Source: Paracoccus sp. JM45 (GTDB lineage: Bacteria > Pseudomonadota > Alphaproteobacteria > Rhodobacterales > Rhodobacteraceae). Taken from it: 64,000 nucleotides of DNA. Within the stretch, counting starts at the first letter, position 1, and every line of letters begins with the position of its first letter. The DNA lies in the NCBI RefSeq assembly GCF_003590715.1, contig NZ_QQVY01000002.1, positions 52,450 to 116,449 of the forward strand, in the 5' to 3' direction. The notes beneath the pieces were generated by a model that saw nothing but the letters and a program-made list of their open reading frames with translations, made no database searches and was not told the origin of the DNA. Below are positions 46,224 through 54,921 of the stretch, in pieces. The translations under genes and the position numbers were made by a program.

Positions 46224-47168
46224 ATGCTGTCCTATCTTATCCGCAGATTGCTGATCTCGATCCCGACGCTGGTTCTGATTTCAATCTTCGTCTTTGCGCT
46301 GCAAAAGATGCTGCCGGGCGACCCCGTGCTGGCCCTTGCGGGTGAGGATCGCGACCCCGAAACGCTGAACCGTCTGCGCGATCTGTATCACCTGAACGAT
46401 CCGGTCTGGATGCAATATCTGATGTGGGTCAAAGGCGCGTTGCAAGGCGATCTGGGCCAATCGATCCGCACCGGCCTGCCCGTCACCGAAATGATCGCCT
46501 CCAAACTGCCGGTAACGATCCAGCTGGCGGTGATGTCGATGATCTTTGCCACCGTGATCGGGATTCCTGCAGGCATCCTGTCAGCGGTCAAAAAGGGCAC
46601 CGCGACGGATTACGTGGCCAATGTGGTCGCGCTTTCGGGGCTGTCCATTCCCAACTTCTGGCTGGGGATCATGCTGATTCTGCTGGTGTCGGTGAAATGG
46701 CAGCTGCTGCCCGCATCAGGCTATGTTCCGCTGACCGAGGATGCTGTGCAATCCATCAAGACGATGCTGATGCCGTCTTTTGTTTTGGGCACAGCACTTG
46801 CCGCGTCGCTGATGCGGCACACGCGGTCGGCCATGCTGGGCGTCTTGCGTCAGGATTACGTCCGCACCGCCCGCGCCAAAGGGCTGGCCGAACATACCGT
46901 CGTGATGCACCACGCATTCCGCAACGCCCTGACCCCCGTCGTCACGCTGGCCGCGCTGTTGTTTGGCGAATTGATCGCAGGTGCCGTTCTGACCGAACAG
47001 ATTTTCACCATCCCCGGTTTTGGCAAGATGGTCGTCGATGCGGTGTTCAACCGCGACTATGCCGTGGTGCAGGGCGTCGTGCTGGTGACGGCGCTTGGCT
47101 TTATGCTGATGAACCTTGTCGCCGATGCTGCCTATGTTCTTTTGAACCCGCGACTGAGGGTCGGCTGA
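46224..47168 (+). CDS. peptide-type ABC transporter permease (DppB-like)
   Basis: Inner-membrane protein of 314 aa with six predicted helices. The N-terminus MLSYLIRRLLISIPTLVLIS is characteristic of DppB/OppB, and YVRTARAKGLAEHTVVMHHAFRNAL is the EAA loop that contacts the ATPases. The stop overlaps the next permease start (TGATG at 47168). Confidence 0.92.
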   Translation: MLSYLIRRLLISIPTLVLISIFVFALQKMLPGDPVLALAGEDRDPETLNRLRDLYHLNDPVWMQYLMWVKGALQGDLGQSIRTGLPVTEMIASKLPVTIQLAVMSMIFATVIGIPAGILSAVKKGTATDYVANVVALSGLSIPNFWLGIMLILLVSVKWQLLPASGYVPLTEDAVQSIKTMLMPSFVLGTALAASLMRHTRSAMLGVLRQDYVRTARAKGLAEHTVVMHHAFRNALTPVVTLAALLFGELIAGAVLTEQIFTIPGFGKMVVDAVFNRDYAVVQGVVLVTALGFMLMNLVADAAYVLLNPRLRVG

Positions 47169-48037
47169 TGACCAATACAACCGTTGATCCCGTCCTGTCC
47201 CGCCGCCCGCAATCGCGCGTCTGGCGCAAGCTGCGTGGCCACCGCAGCGCCCTTTTGGGGGTCGTACTGGTCGGGGTGTTCGTTCTTCTGGCAGTTGCAG
47301 CGCCGGTCCTGCCGATGCCCGACCCCGCGGCAGCCGATTGGGGCGCGATCCGTCAGCCCCCCTCCGCCGCGCATTGGCTGGGCACTGATGAATTGGGTCG
47401 CGACCAGCTGTCCCGCATGATCTGGGGGGCACGCGCATCGCTGATGGCAGGCGTCGTATCGGTCGCCATCGCCATTGCCATCGGTGTGCCGCTGGGGATT
47501 CTGGCGGGCTATTTCGGCGGCTGGATCGATGCCATCATTTCCCGCTGCACCGAGGCGCTGCTGGCGATCCCCTTTCTGATCCTTGCCATTGCGCTGGCCG
47601 CTTTTCTGGGGCCGTCACTGACCAATGCCATGATCGCCATCGGCATCGCCGCCACGCCGGTGTTCGTCCGCCTGACGCGCGGCCAGGCCATCAGCGTCGC
47701 CGCCGAGGATTACGTCGAAAGCGCCCATGCCATCGGGCTGCGGACGCCGGTGATCCTGCGCCGCTATATTTTTCCCAACGTCCTGCCCCCCGTGCTGGTG
47801 CAGGCCACGCTGACCATCGCCGGTGCCATCATTGCCGAAGCCTCGCTGTCGTTTCTGGGTCTTGGGCAACAGCCCCCGTCGCCCAGCTGGGGCGCAATGC
47901 TGAACACCGCCAAGAATTTCATGACCCAAGCCCCGTGGATGGCCATGTGGCCGGGCATCGCGATCTTCCTTGTGGTGCTGGGCTTCAACCTTCTGGGCGA
48001 CGGGCTGCGCGACGCGCTGGACCCGCGCGAAGACTGA
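47168..48037 (+). CDS. peptide-type ABC transporter permease (DppC-like)
   Basis: Inner-membrane protein of 289 aa, DppC/OppC type: an N-terminal soluble tail, a first helix (ALLGVVLVGVFVLLAVAAPVL), LGTDELGRDQLSRMIWGAR before the core, and EAA loop YVESAHAIGLRTPVILRRYIFPN. It forms the transport channel with the preceding permease. The true start is the ATG that overlaps the previous stop; the frame open upstream is a shadow of the DppB gene. Confidence 0.92.
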   Translation: MTNTTVDPVLSRRPQSRVWRKLRGHRSALLGVVLVGVFVLLAVAAPVLPMPDPAAADWGAIRQPPSAAHWLGTDELGRDQLSRMIWGARASLMAGVVSVAIAIAIGVPLGILAGYFGGWIDAIISRCTEALLAIPFLILAIALAAFLGPSLTNAMIAIGIAATPVFVRLTRGQAISVAAEDYVESAHAIGLRTPVILRRYIFPNVLPPVLVQATLTIAGAIIAEASLSFLGLGQQPPSPSWGAMLNTAKNFMTQAPWMAMWPGIAIFLVVLGFNLLGDGLRDALDPRED

Positions 48038-48052
48038 CAAAGGATTCCATTG

Positions 48053-49843
48053 ATGAGCAATTTTACCACCCGCCCCGATATTCGCGGCACCTTCGGCACC
48101 GTCGCCTCGACCCATTGGATCGCCTCGCAGACGGGCATGGGCATCCTGGAACGCGGCGGCAATGCCTTCGACGCCGCCGTCGCCACCGCCCTTGTCCTGC
48201 AAGTGGTCGAGCCGCATCTGAACGGCCCCGCAGGCGATCTGCCCGCCATCATCCATGTCGCCGAAACGGGCGAAACCCGCGTGCTCTGCGCCCAAGGCGT
48301 GGCCCCCAAGGGTGCGACGATGGAATATTACCGCGAACACTTCGGCGACGGGCTGATCCCCGGATCGGGACTGTTGGCGACGGTGGTCCCCGGTGCTTTC
48401 GATGGCTGGATGCTGATGCTGCGCGATCATGGCAGCATGGAGGTTGCGGACGTCATGGCCCCCGCCATCGGTTATGCCCGCGACGGCCACCCGATGCTGC
48501 CGCGCGTGGCCAATACCATCGCGGGGCTTTCCGATTTCTTCCGCACCGAATGGCCCAGCAGCGCGCAGACGTGGATGCCCGACGATATCGCGCCCACCGA
48601 ATGGGCGCTGTTCCGCAACCCCGACCTGGCCGCCACGTGGCAGGGTCTGGTCGATGCCGCCACCGGCGATACCCGTCAGGCGCGCATCGATGCCGCCCGT
48701 AAGGCATGGTCGCAGGGCTTTGTCGCCGATGCGATATGTGACTATCTGGCCGACGCCCATGTCATGGACGTGTCGGGCAGCACACATTCCGGCATCCTGT
48801 CGCGTCAGGATCTGGCCGAATGGGAAGCCAGCTGGGAAGACACCCTGTCGATCGACTATCACGGCTGGACGGTTCACAAGACCGCGCCCTGGTCGCAGGG
48901 GCCGGTGATGTTGCAAGGGTTGCAGATCCTGAAGCATTTCGATCTGGCTGCGATGGACCCGATGGGCGCCGAATTCGTCCATACCGTGACCGAGGCGATG
49001 AAACTGGCCTATGCCGACCGCGAGGCTTATTACGGCGACCCCGACTTCTTCGACATACCCATGGATGCGCTGCTGTCGCCCGAATATGCCGCCGAACGCG
49101 CCAAGCTGATCACGGGCACCGCCAGCATGGACCAGCGCCCGGGTCGCATCGCCGGTTTCGAACATCTGGCCGAAGACGCCATTCTGCGCGCCGCGACCGA
49201 TTTCAATGCCGCGCGCGGGGCCAGCGCCGGCGAACCGACCATGGCGCATCTGACCGAAAAGCGCGGCGATACGGTGCATATCGATGTCATCGACCAATGG
49301 GGTAATATGGTCAGCGCCACCCCCTCGGGCGGCTGGCTGCAATCCAGCCCTGTCATTCCGGGTCTCGGTTTCCCGTTGAACAGCCGCGCGCAGATGTTCT
49401 GGCTGCGTGACGGGCTGCCGACATCGCTGAAACCGGGGGCACGGCCACGCACGACGCTGACGCCATCGCTGGCGGAAAAGGACGGCACGCGGATCGCCTT
49501 CGGGACACCGGGTGGTGACCAGCAGGACCAGTGGCAGCTGATCTGGTTCCTGCGCTATGTCCACCATGGTTTGTCGATGCAACAGGGCATGGACGCGCCA
49601 CTGTTTCACACCGCGCATTTCCAATCCAGCTTCTATCCGCGCGACGCCGTCCCCGGCGCGTTGATGGTCGAACCCAGTCTGGGCGAAACTGCCATCAACG
49701 ATCTGCGCGCCCGCGGCCATCAAGTCACCGTCGCCGAACCCTGGAGCATTGGACGCCTGACCGCCGCCCGCCGCGAGGCCGACGGCATGCTGACCGCTGC
49801 CGCCACTCCGCGCCTGATGCAGGCCTATGCTGTCGGGCGCTGA
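48053..49843 (+). CDS. gamma-glutamyltransferase family protein
   Basis: Ntn-hydrolase of 596 aa. GNAFDAAVATALVLQVVEP near the start and KRGDTVHIDVIDQWGNMVSATPSGG around the autocleavage threonine (the T of GDTVH) are family signatures. The enzyme hydrolyses or transfers gamma-glutamyl groups, for example from glutathione. No signal peptide is evident, so it may act on imported substrate in the cytoplasm. AGGA precedes ATG 48053; a TTG one codon earlier is unlikely. It is the last intact gene of the transporter operon. Confidence 0.9.
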   Translation: MSNFTTRPDIRGTFGTVASTHWIASQTGMGILERGGNAFDAAVATALVLQVVEPHLNGPAGDLPAIIHVAETGETRVLCAQGVAPKGATMEYYREHFGDGLIPGSGLLATVVPGAFDGWMLMLRDHGSMEVADVMAPAIGYARDGHPMLPRVANTIAGLSDFFRTEWPSSAQTWMPDDIAPTEWALFRNPDLAATWQGLVDAATGDTRQARIDAARKAWSQGFVADAICDYLADAHVMDVSGSTHSGILSRQDLAEWEASWEDTLSIDYHGWTVHKTAPWSQGPVMLQGLQILKHFDLAAMDPMGAEFVHTVTEAMKLAYADREAYYGDPDFFDIPMDALLSPEYAAERAKLITGTASMDQRPGRIAGFEHLAEDAILRAATDFNAARGASAGEPTMAHLTEKRGDTVHIDVIDQWGNMVSATPSGGWLQSSPVIPGLGFPLNSRAQMFWLRDGLPTSLKPGARPRTTLTPSLAEKDGTRIAFGTPGGDQQDQWQLIWFLRYVHHGLSMQQGMDAPLFHTAHFQSSFYPRDAVPGALMVEPSLGETAINDLRARGHQVTVAEPWSIGRLTAARREADGMLTAAATPRLMQAYAVGR

Positions 49844-49854
49844 CCCCCACAACA

Positions 49855-49881
49855 GGCAAAGCGCATCCCTTGCGCTTTGCC
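49855..49881 (+). terminator. hairpin after the gamma-glutamyltransferase gene
   Basis: GGCAAAGCGCA at 49855-49865 pairs perfectly (11 bp) with TGCGCTTTGCC at 49871-49881. No T-run follows, so it may be a weak or factor-assisted terminator. Confidence 0.55.
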
Positions 49882-49927
49882 ACCCTATGGTCATTCAGTG
49901 ACCACCCGAACGACGCGGAAGACAGGG

Positions 49928-50430
49928 ATGTCGGGCGCATCACGCAGACGCATCCGCCGAGCGCTGGATGAATTGCAGCGTCGCGGGACAGTGTTTCGCC
50001 GTCGCCTGCTGGCGGAACAGTTAAGCCTTGTGCGACTGATGGATGTCCCCGCCAGATCGAACCGCATCTGGCACGATTGGCCGCCACACGTGCCGCGGAC
50101 CATGACATCGCCCATCGGGAAACCCTAATGCAGCGGTCACGCGGGCCCGAATCGGCATATGATTACAATCGGGCGGCTGAGCTGTTTCATTACTGCATCG
50201 CCGAACTTGCCGGAAATTCACTGTTTCCGGAAATTTTCGACCTGATCCGTGGATTGCGCCGGCAGGCGGAATCGCTGTTCCAAAACCGGTCTGCCCGATG
50301 CATGCGCGTCCTTGGCCAGCAACATCAGCATATCTTTGATACCATCGCCGCCGGGAACGAAGCAGGCGCGGATCGCGCCACCCGTCCGCATAGGAAGTTT
50401 GCTGCCAATGCGATTCACGTGAAACCATAA
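49928..50430 (+). pseudogene. decayed GntR/FadR-type (FCD) regulator
   Basis: Two frames together resemble a GntR regulator with an FCD ligand domain. From 49928 the peptide GASRRRIRRALDELQRRG looks like the end of the GntR helix-turn-helix (compare G-V-S-R-T-P-I-R-E-A-L), then LLAEQLSLVRLMDV begins FCD. Near 50050 one base is missing, and the other frame continues QIEPHLARLAATRAAD, then YDYNRAAELFHYCIAELAGN and LFPEIFDLIRGLRRQAESLF, typical FCD sequence. The end also looks shifted. The first half of the DNA-binding domain is absent. It probably once controlled the transporter/GGT operon just upstream. Confidence 0.7.
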
Positions 50431-50448
50431 ACCATTGGTTCAGATAGC

Positions 50449-50485
50449 AAAAACCCCCGCAAGCACGAAGCTTGCGGGGGTTTTT
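50449..50485. terminator. bidirectional terminator next to tRNA-Leu
   Basis: CCCCCGCAAGC at 50454-50464 pairs perfectly with GCTTGCGGGGG at 50470-50480. Five A residues flank it on the left and five T residues on the right, so it can stop transcription from both sides: the tRNA leftward and the regulator remnant rightward. Confidence 0.88.
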
Positions 50486-50489
50486 ATAA

Positions 50490-50574
50490 TGGTGCCCAGG
50501 AGAGGACTCGAACCTCCACACCTTGCGGCACACGGACCTGAACCGTGCGCGTCTACCAATTCCGCCACCTGGGC
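50490..50574 (-). tRNA. tRNA-Leu (anticodon CAG)
   Basis: The complement folds as a class II tRNA. The acceptor GCCCAGG pairs with CCTGGGC, followed by discriminator A and an encoded CCA. The D arm contains AATTGGTAGACGC, the anticodon stem CACGG/CCGTG encloses TTCAGGT (anticodon CAG), there is a variable arm, and the T loop is GGTTCGAGTCC. Reads CUG leucine codons, which are frequent in these G+C-rich genes. Confidence 0.95.
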
Positions 50575-50779
50575 AGGTGGTATGAGCGGCTGATTAAAGG
50601 CAGTTCGGGGGGCCGTCAATCGCTTTCTGTCATCTTTCTGACAGTTTTTTCGACAAATCGTAAAATCATGCCAAAAACCCTGTGCGGGACATTGCCTGCG
50701 CCCCCGTGCCGCCTTGCCGCAGGCCACATGCGGGGGTAAGGATCACAGCAACATTCGGCACGAAGGAGGCGAGACGCCC

Positions 50780-51763
50780 ATGGCGAAACTGGTCACGATC
50801 TTTGGCGGCTCGGGCTTTGTCGGCAGGCAGGTTGCCCGCCTCATGGCCAAAGAGGGCTGGCGCGTGCGGGTTGCGGTGCGCCGCCCCGACGAAGCCCTGT
50901 TCACCCGCACTTATGGCGCAGTGGGTCAGGTGGCCCCTGTCCTGTGCAATATCCGCAGCGAGGAATCGGTGCGTGCGGCCCTGACAGGTGCCGATGCAGC
51001 GATCAACTGCGTTAACATCCTGAATGCCGAAGGCAAAAGCAACTTCAAGAACGTCTTCCACGAAGGTGCCGAACATATCGCGCGCATTTCCAAGGATCTG
51101 GGCGTCGCGCGGCTAGTGCATATTTCGGGTCTGGGAATCGATACCGAATCCTCTAGCAACTATATCGCATCGAAATCACGCGGAGAGGCCGCCGTTCTGG
51201 CGCAATTCCCGGATGCGGTTGTTCTGCGTCCTTCGGTGATCTTCGGACCGGATGACAACTTCTATAACCGCTTTGCCGGAATGACCCGCATGGGTCCGGT
51301 CATGCCCATCGTCGGTGGCAACACAAAGATGCAGCCCGTCTATGTCGAGGATGTGGCCCGCGCCGCTGTCATGGGCGCCACCGGCACCGCAGCCCCCGGC
51401 ATCTATGAACTGGGTGGCCCCGACGTTCTGACCCTGCGCGAAATCGTGGGTCAGGTGCTGAAGGCCACCAACCGTCGCAAACTGGTCGCCAACATTCCCT
51501 TCCCCGTCGCGGGCATCGGCGCATCCGGTCTGGGTTTGGTGCAGACGCTGACCGGCGGGCTGTTCACCAACCCCCTCAGCCGCGACCAGTTGGCCTTGCT
51601 GCGGACAGATAATATCGTCAGCGATGACGCCAAAGGCTTTGCCGATCTGGGCATCCAGCCCGTCGCAGCCGAAGCGATGCTGGACGACTATCTGTGGCGC
51701 TTCCGTCCGTCGGGGCAATATGACGCCATTACGGATTCCGCCAAGAACCTCCGCAACACCTGA
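50780..51763 (+). CDS. NDUFA9-like NAD(P)-binding protein (complex I-associated family)
   Basis: Atypical SDR of 327 aa with N-terminal cofactor loop GGSGFVG (residues 9-15). [10 protein letters not shown], then [13 protein letters not shown] and [20 protein letters not shown] are typical of the mitochondrial NDUFA9 subfamily, an accessory subunit of respiratory complex I in alphaproteobacteria and mitochondria. Assembly or stability of complex I is the likely role. GGAGG lies upstream of ATG 50780. The stop overlaps uppP (TGATG). Confidence 0.87.
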   Translation: MAKLVTIFGGSGFVGRQVARLMAKEGWRVRVAVRRPDEALFTRTYGAVGQVAPVLCNIRSEESVRAALTGADAAINCVNILNAEGKSNFKNVFHEGAEHIARISKDLGVARLVHISGLGIDTESSSNYIASKSRGEAAVLAQFPDAVVLRPSVIFGPDDNFYNRFAGMTRMGPVMPIVGGNTKMQPVYVEDVARAAVMGATGTAAPGIYELGGPDVLTLREIVGQVLKATNRRKLVANIPFPVAGIGASGLGLVQTLTGGLFTNPLSRDQLALLRTDNIVSDDAKGFADLGIQPVAAEAMLDDYLWRFRPSGQYDAITDSAKNLRNT

Positions 51764-52566
51764 TGGAACATAATACGATTGTCGCCGCCGTCCTGGGGAT
51801 CCTCGAGGGGCTGACAGAGTTTATTCCGGTGTCATCGACCGGCCATGTGCTTTTGGCCGGTCACTTTCTTGGCTTCGATTCCCCTGGCCGCGCCTTCGAG
51901 GTGATCATCCAGCTGGGTGCCATCGCGGCGATCCTTGGCGTCTATGCAAGCCGCATCTGGCAGATTCTGACAGATGCCCCCCATGACCCCATCGCCCGAC
52001 GCTTTATCGGCGCTGTGCTGCTGGCCTTTATGCCTGCGGTTGTGATCGGGCTTCTGGCCCATGACTTTATCAAGACCGTTCTGTTCGAAACCCCCATGCT
52101 GATTGCCGTCATGTTGATCGTCGGCGGCTTTATCATGCTGTGGGTAGACCGGCAGGCCACCCAGCCGAAATATCACCGCGCCGAGGATTTTCCCTTGGGC
52201 ATGGCCCTCAAAATCGGGTTTTTCCAATGTCTGGCCATGGTCCCGGGCGTGTCACGATCCGGTGCAACCATTGTCGGCGCGTTGCTAATGGGGGCAAACA
52301 AGCGATCCGCCGCCGAATTTTCCTTCTTTCTGGCGATGCCGACGATGCTGGGCGCATTTACTTTGGACCTGATCAAGAATCGCGATATTCTGGATTCGGC
52401 CGCGATGGGAAATATTGTCATTGGCTTTATCACCGCCTTTATCAGCGCGATTATCGTTGTGCGATGGGTTTTGGGATATGTCACCCAACATGGCTATGCC
52501 CTGTTTGCCTGGTGGCGCATCATTATAGGAAGCGTTGTTTTACTGGCCCTTATGGCAGGTAAGTAA
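51763..52566 (+). CDS. uppP: undecaprenyl-diphosphatase UppP
   Basis: Integral membrane protein of 267 aa with about eight helices. The two active-site motifs are [17 protein letters not shown] near the N-terminus and [17 protein letters not shown] in the second half. It dephosphorylates undecaprenyl pyrophosphate so that the lipid carrier can be reused in peptidoglycan synthesis; overproduction gives bacitracin resistance in other bacteria. Coupled to the preceding gene by TGATG. Confidence 0.95.
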   Translation: MEHNTIVAAVLGILEGLTEFIPVSSTGHVLLAGHFLGFDSPGRAFEVIIQLGAIAAILGVYASRIWQILTDAPHDPIARRFIGAVLLAFMPAVVIGLLAHDFIKTVLFETPMLIAVMLIVGGFIMLWVDRQATQPKYHRAEDFPLGMALKIGFFQCLAMVPGVSRSGATIVGALLMGANKRSAAEFSFFLAMPTMLGAFTLDLIKNRDILDSAAMGNIVIGFITAFISAIIVVRWVLGYVTQHGYALFAWWRIIIGSVVLLALMAGK

Positions 52567-52586
52567 ATAAAGCTGACCTATTATCA

Positions 52587-52612
52587 GGGTGGCGCGGCAA
52601 AAAGCGCCACCC
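52587..52612 (+). terminator. hairpin after uppP
   Basis: GGGTGGCGC at 52587-52595 pairs perfectly with GCGCCACCC at 52604-52612 around an 8-base loop containing five A residues. No T-run follows. Confidence 0.5.
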
Positions 52613-52637
52613 ATTCACTCAAAAAACTTTCATTTAG

Positions 52638-52652
52638 GTCAGTACTGCTGAC
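52638..52652. promoter_or_regulatory. inverted repeat upstream of gltD
   Basis: GTCAG and CTGAC flank a 5-base centre, 65-80 bp before the gltD start. Could be an operator or chance. Confidence 0.2.
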
Positions 52653-52716
52653 TTTTCATTGCAAATGCCTTGGTTTAAGCCATCTGCGGAAGGTCCTGTA
52701 GGGAGACAGCGCAGCC

Positions 52717-54201
52717 ATGGCCACGCAAAAGATGCTCAAATTCACGTCGACACCGCGCGAGATGCCCGAGAAACGCTCGGCCTCCGAACGCAGTGAGGAC
52801 TTTCACGAGATTTACCGCGAATTCGCCGATCTGAAAGCGACCGAGCAATCCAGCCGTTGCAGCCAGTGCGGTGTTCCCTATTGCCAGTCGCATTGCCCGC
52901 TGCACAACAATATTCCCGACTGGCTGCGCCTGACCGCCGAAGGTCGCCTGAAAGAGGCGTATGACGTCAGCCAGGCCACCAATACCTTCCCGGAAATCTG
53001 CGGCCGCATCTGCCCGCAGGACCGCCTGTGCGAAGGCAATTGCGTCATCGAACAATCGGGCCATGGCACCGTCACCATTGGCGCGGTCGAAAAATACATC
53101 ACCGACACGGCATGGGATGAAGGCTGGGTCCAGCCTTTCACCCCCGAACAGGAACGCGCCGAATCGGTGGGCATCATCGGTGCCGGACCGGGCGGTCTGG
53201 CTGCGGCCGATATGCTGCGCCGTCAGGGTTTTCAGGTCACCGTCTATGACCGCTATGACCGCGCGGGCGGCTTGATGACCTATGGCATCCCCGGCTTCAA
53301 ACTGGAAAAAGACATCGTCATGCGCCGCAACAAGCTGCTGGCCGACAGCGGTGTCGAATTCGTCATGAACTGCAATGTCGGGGAAGACATCAGCTTTGAC
53401 GCGATCCGCGGCAAGCATGATGCGGTGCTGATCGCCACAGGCGTCTATAAGACCCGCGATCTGGACATCGACAATGCCGAAGCCGGCGGCGTTGTTCGCG
53501 CCATTGATTACCTGACCGCCAGCAACAAGATCGACTTTGGCGACGATGTCCCCGATTTTGAAGACGGCGAATTGAACGCCAGCGGCAAGCGCGTTGTGGT
53601 CATCGGCGGCGGCGATACCGCGATGGACTGTGTCCGCACCGCCATCCGTCAGGGCGCGCAATCAGTGAAATGTCTGTACCGCCGCGACCGCGCCAACATG
53701 CCCGGATCGCAGCGCGAAGTGCAGAATGCCGAAGAAGAGGGCGTGGAATTCGTCTGGTTGTCGGCCCCCGGCCAGTTCACCGGCCATGTGACCGGCGTTG
53801 CCGCGACCGCACAGGAAGCCGACGTGGCGGCCTTGCCGCAGATCGCCTCGGTCCGGATCCAGAAGATGCGTCTGGGCCAGCCCGATGTGACGGGCCGCCA
53901 AAGCCCCGAACTGATCGAGGGGGCCGATTACGACGAACCCGCCGAACTGGTCATCAAGGCCCTTGGCTTCGAAGCCGAAGACCTGCCCAAGCTGTGGGGC
54001 GTCGACGGGCTGGAGGTGACGCGTTGGGGCACCATCAAGGCCAGCTTCGGCACGCATCACACCTCGATCCCCGGTGTGTTTGCGGTGGGTGACATCGTGC
54101 GCGGCGCCAGCCTTGTGGTCTGGGCCATCCGCGACGGCCGCGAGGCTGCCGATTCCATCGCGCATTTCCTTGCGGGTGATGCCCGCGTGGCCGCGCAGTA
54201 A
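52717..54201 (+). CDS. gltD: glutamate synthase (NADPH) small subunit
   Basis: Flavoprotein of 494 aa. The N-terminal part has the cysteine groups CSQCGVPYCQSHCPLH and CGRICPQDRLCEGNC that bind iron-sulfur clusters. The FAD site is GAGPGGLAAADML and the NADPH site VVIGGGDTAMDCV; the final GDIVRGASLVVWAIRDGREA is typical. It supplies electrons to GltB for making two glutamates from glutamine and 2-oxoglutarate. Here gltD precedes gltB, with an unknown exported-protein gene between them. Confidence 0.95.
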   Translation: MATQKMLKFTSTPREMPEKRSASERSEDFHEIYREFADLKATEQSSRCSQCGVPYCQSHCPLHNNIPDWLRLTAEGRLKEAYDVSQATNTFPEICGRICPQDRLCEGNCVIEQSGHGTVTIGAVEKYITDTAWDEGWVQPFTPEQERAESVGIIGAGPGGLAAADMLRRQGFQVTVYDRYDRAGGLMTYGIPGFKLEKDIVMRRNKLLADSGVEFVMNCNVGEDISFDAIRGKHDAVLIATGVYKTRDLDIDNAEAGGVVRAIDYLTASNKIDFGDDVPDFEDGELNASGKRVVVIGGGDTAMDCVRTAIRQGAQSVKCLYRRDRANMPGSQREVQNAEEEGVEFVWLSAPGQFTGHVTGVAATAQEADVAALPQIASVRIQKMRLGQPDVTGRQSPELIEGADYDEPAELVIKALGFEAEDLPKLWGVDGLEVTRWGTIKASFGTHHTSIPGVFAVGDIVRGASLVVWAIRDGREAADSIAHFLAGDARVAAQ

Positions 54202-54207
54202 GGTCAC

Positions 54208-54921
54208 ATGATGATGCGTTATCTTACGACATCAGCATTTGCAGCGGTGGCCCTGATGGCCACCCTGCCCGCACAGGCGGCGACATTTTCGCCGCCTGCC
54301 GGATGCACATTGCAGGTCACGGTGCAGAACCGTGGCTGTTCGGTCAGCCAGTATTACATCTGTGATGCCGACCCCGAAGGATACCAGCGCAGCGCGATTT
54401 TCGGGAAGGACGGGTTGTTCCATCTGTCGACCATCGACAAGGAAACCCGCTGGATCGAAAGCCAGTCCCCCGCCACCGGAATTATCGACACCCTGATGGA
54501 CGGTGCCAAGGATGAGGCAAGCTTTTCGGAGCTGTTGGAAACCGGACGCGACGATTTCGACTTTAGCGTCCAGTCCAATGACGGTCTGGTCATGCACCAG
54601 AAGGGCTTTGACGTCCTGACTGGTGAAGCTGTCGATATCGACGGCCAGACGCTGGAACGCACGCAGTTCGAACTGACCACCCGCGGTCCCGATGGCGCGA
54701 TTTTCAGCCAGCGCCGTGGCACGCAATACATCAGCCGTGAATTCGGCCGCTTTTATGGCGGCATCGAAAGCCGCACCGATGCGGCGGGCGAACAGACCAA
54801 ATCGAATGACAGCCCCGTCCTTTTCAGCTTCCCTGAGGAAGACGGTTTTGGCGACACCACCCCACAATTCGACTGCGATCAATTGCTGACGCAGATCTTG
54901 CAGGAAAGGGCCGCATCATGA
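54208..54921 (+). CDS. exported protein of unknown function between gltD and gltB
   Basis: Protein of 237 aa. A signal peptide (about residues 1-24, ending AQAA) is followed by FSPPAGCTLQVTVQNRGCSVSQYYICDAD, with three close cysteines, and a fourth at the C-terminus (FDCDQLL). The middle is acidic and rich in beta-type sequence. I do not recognise a domain. It starts 7 bp after the gltD stop and overlaps gltB by ATGA, so it is firmly part of the operon. Why an exported protein sits inside the glutamate synthase operon is not clear. Confidence 0.8.
   Translation: MMMRYLTTSAFAAVALMATLPAQAATFSPPAGCTLQVTVQNRGCSVSQYYICDADPEGYQRSAIFGKDGLFHLSTIDKETRWIESQSPATGIIDTLMDGAKDEASFSELLETGRDDFDFSVQSNDGLVMHQKGFDVLTGEAVDIDGQTLERTQFELTTRGPDGAIFSQRRGTQYISREFGRFYGGIESRTDAAGEQTKSNDSPVLFSFPEEDGFGDTTPQFDCDQLLTQILQERAAS

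Noticed and set aside
47615..49894. 759-codon open frame antisense to the DppC and gamma-glutamyltransferase genes
   Set aside because: Low-complexity His/Gly/Arg composition and full overlap with two clear genes mark it as a shadow of G+C-rich coding DNA.
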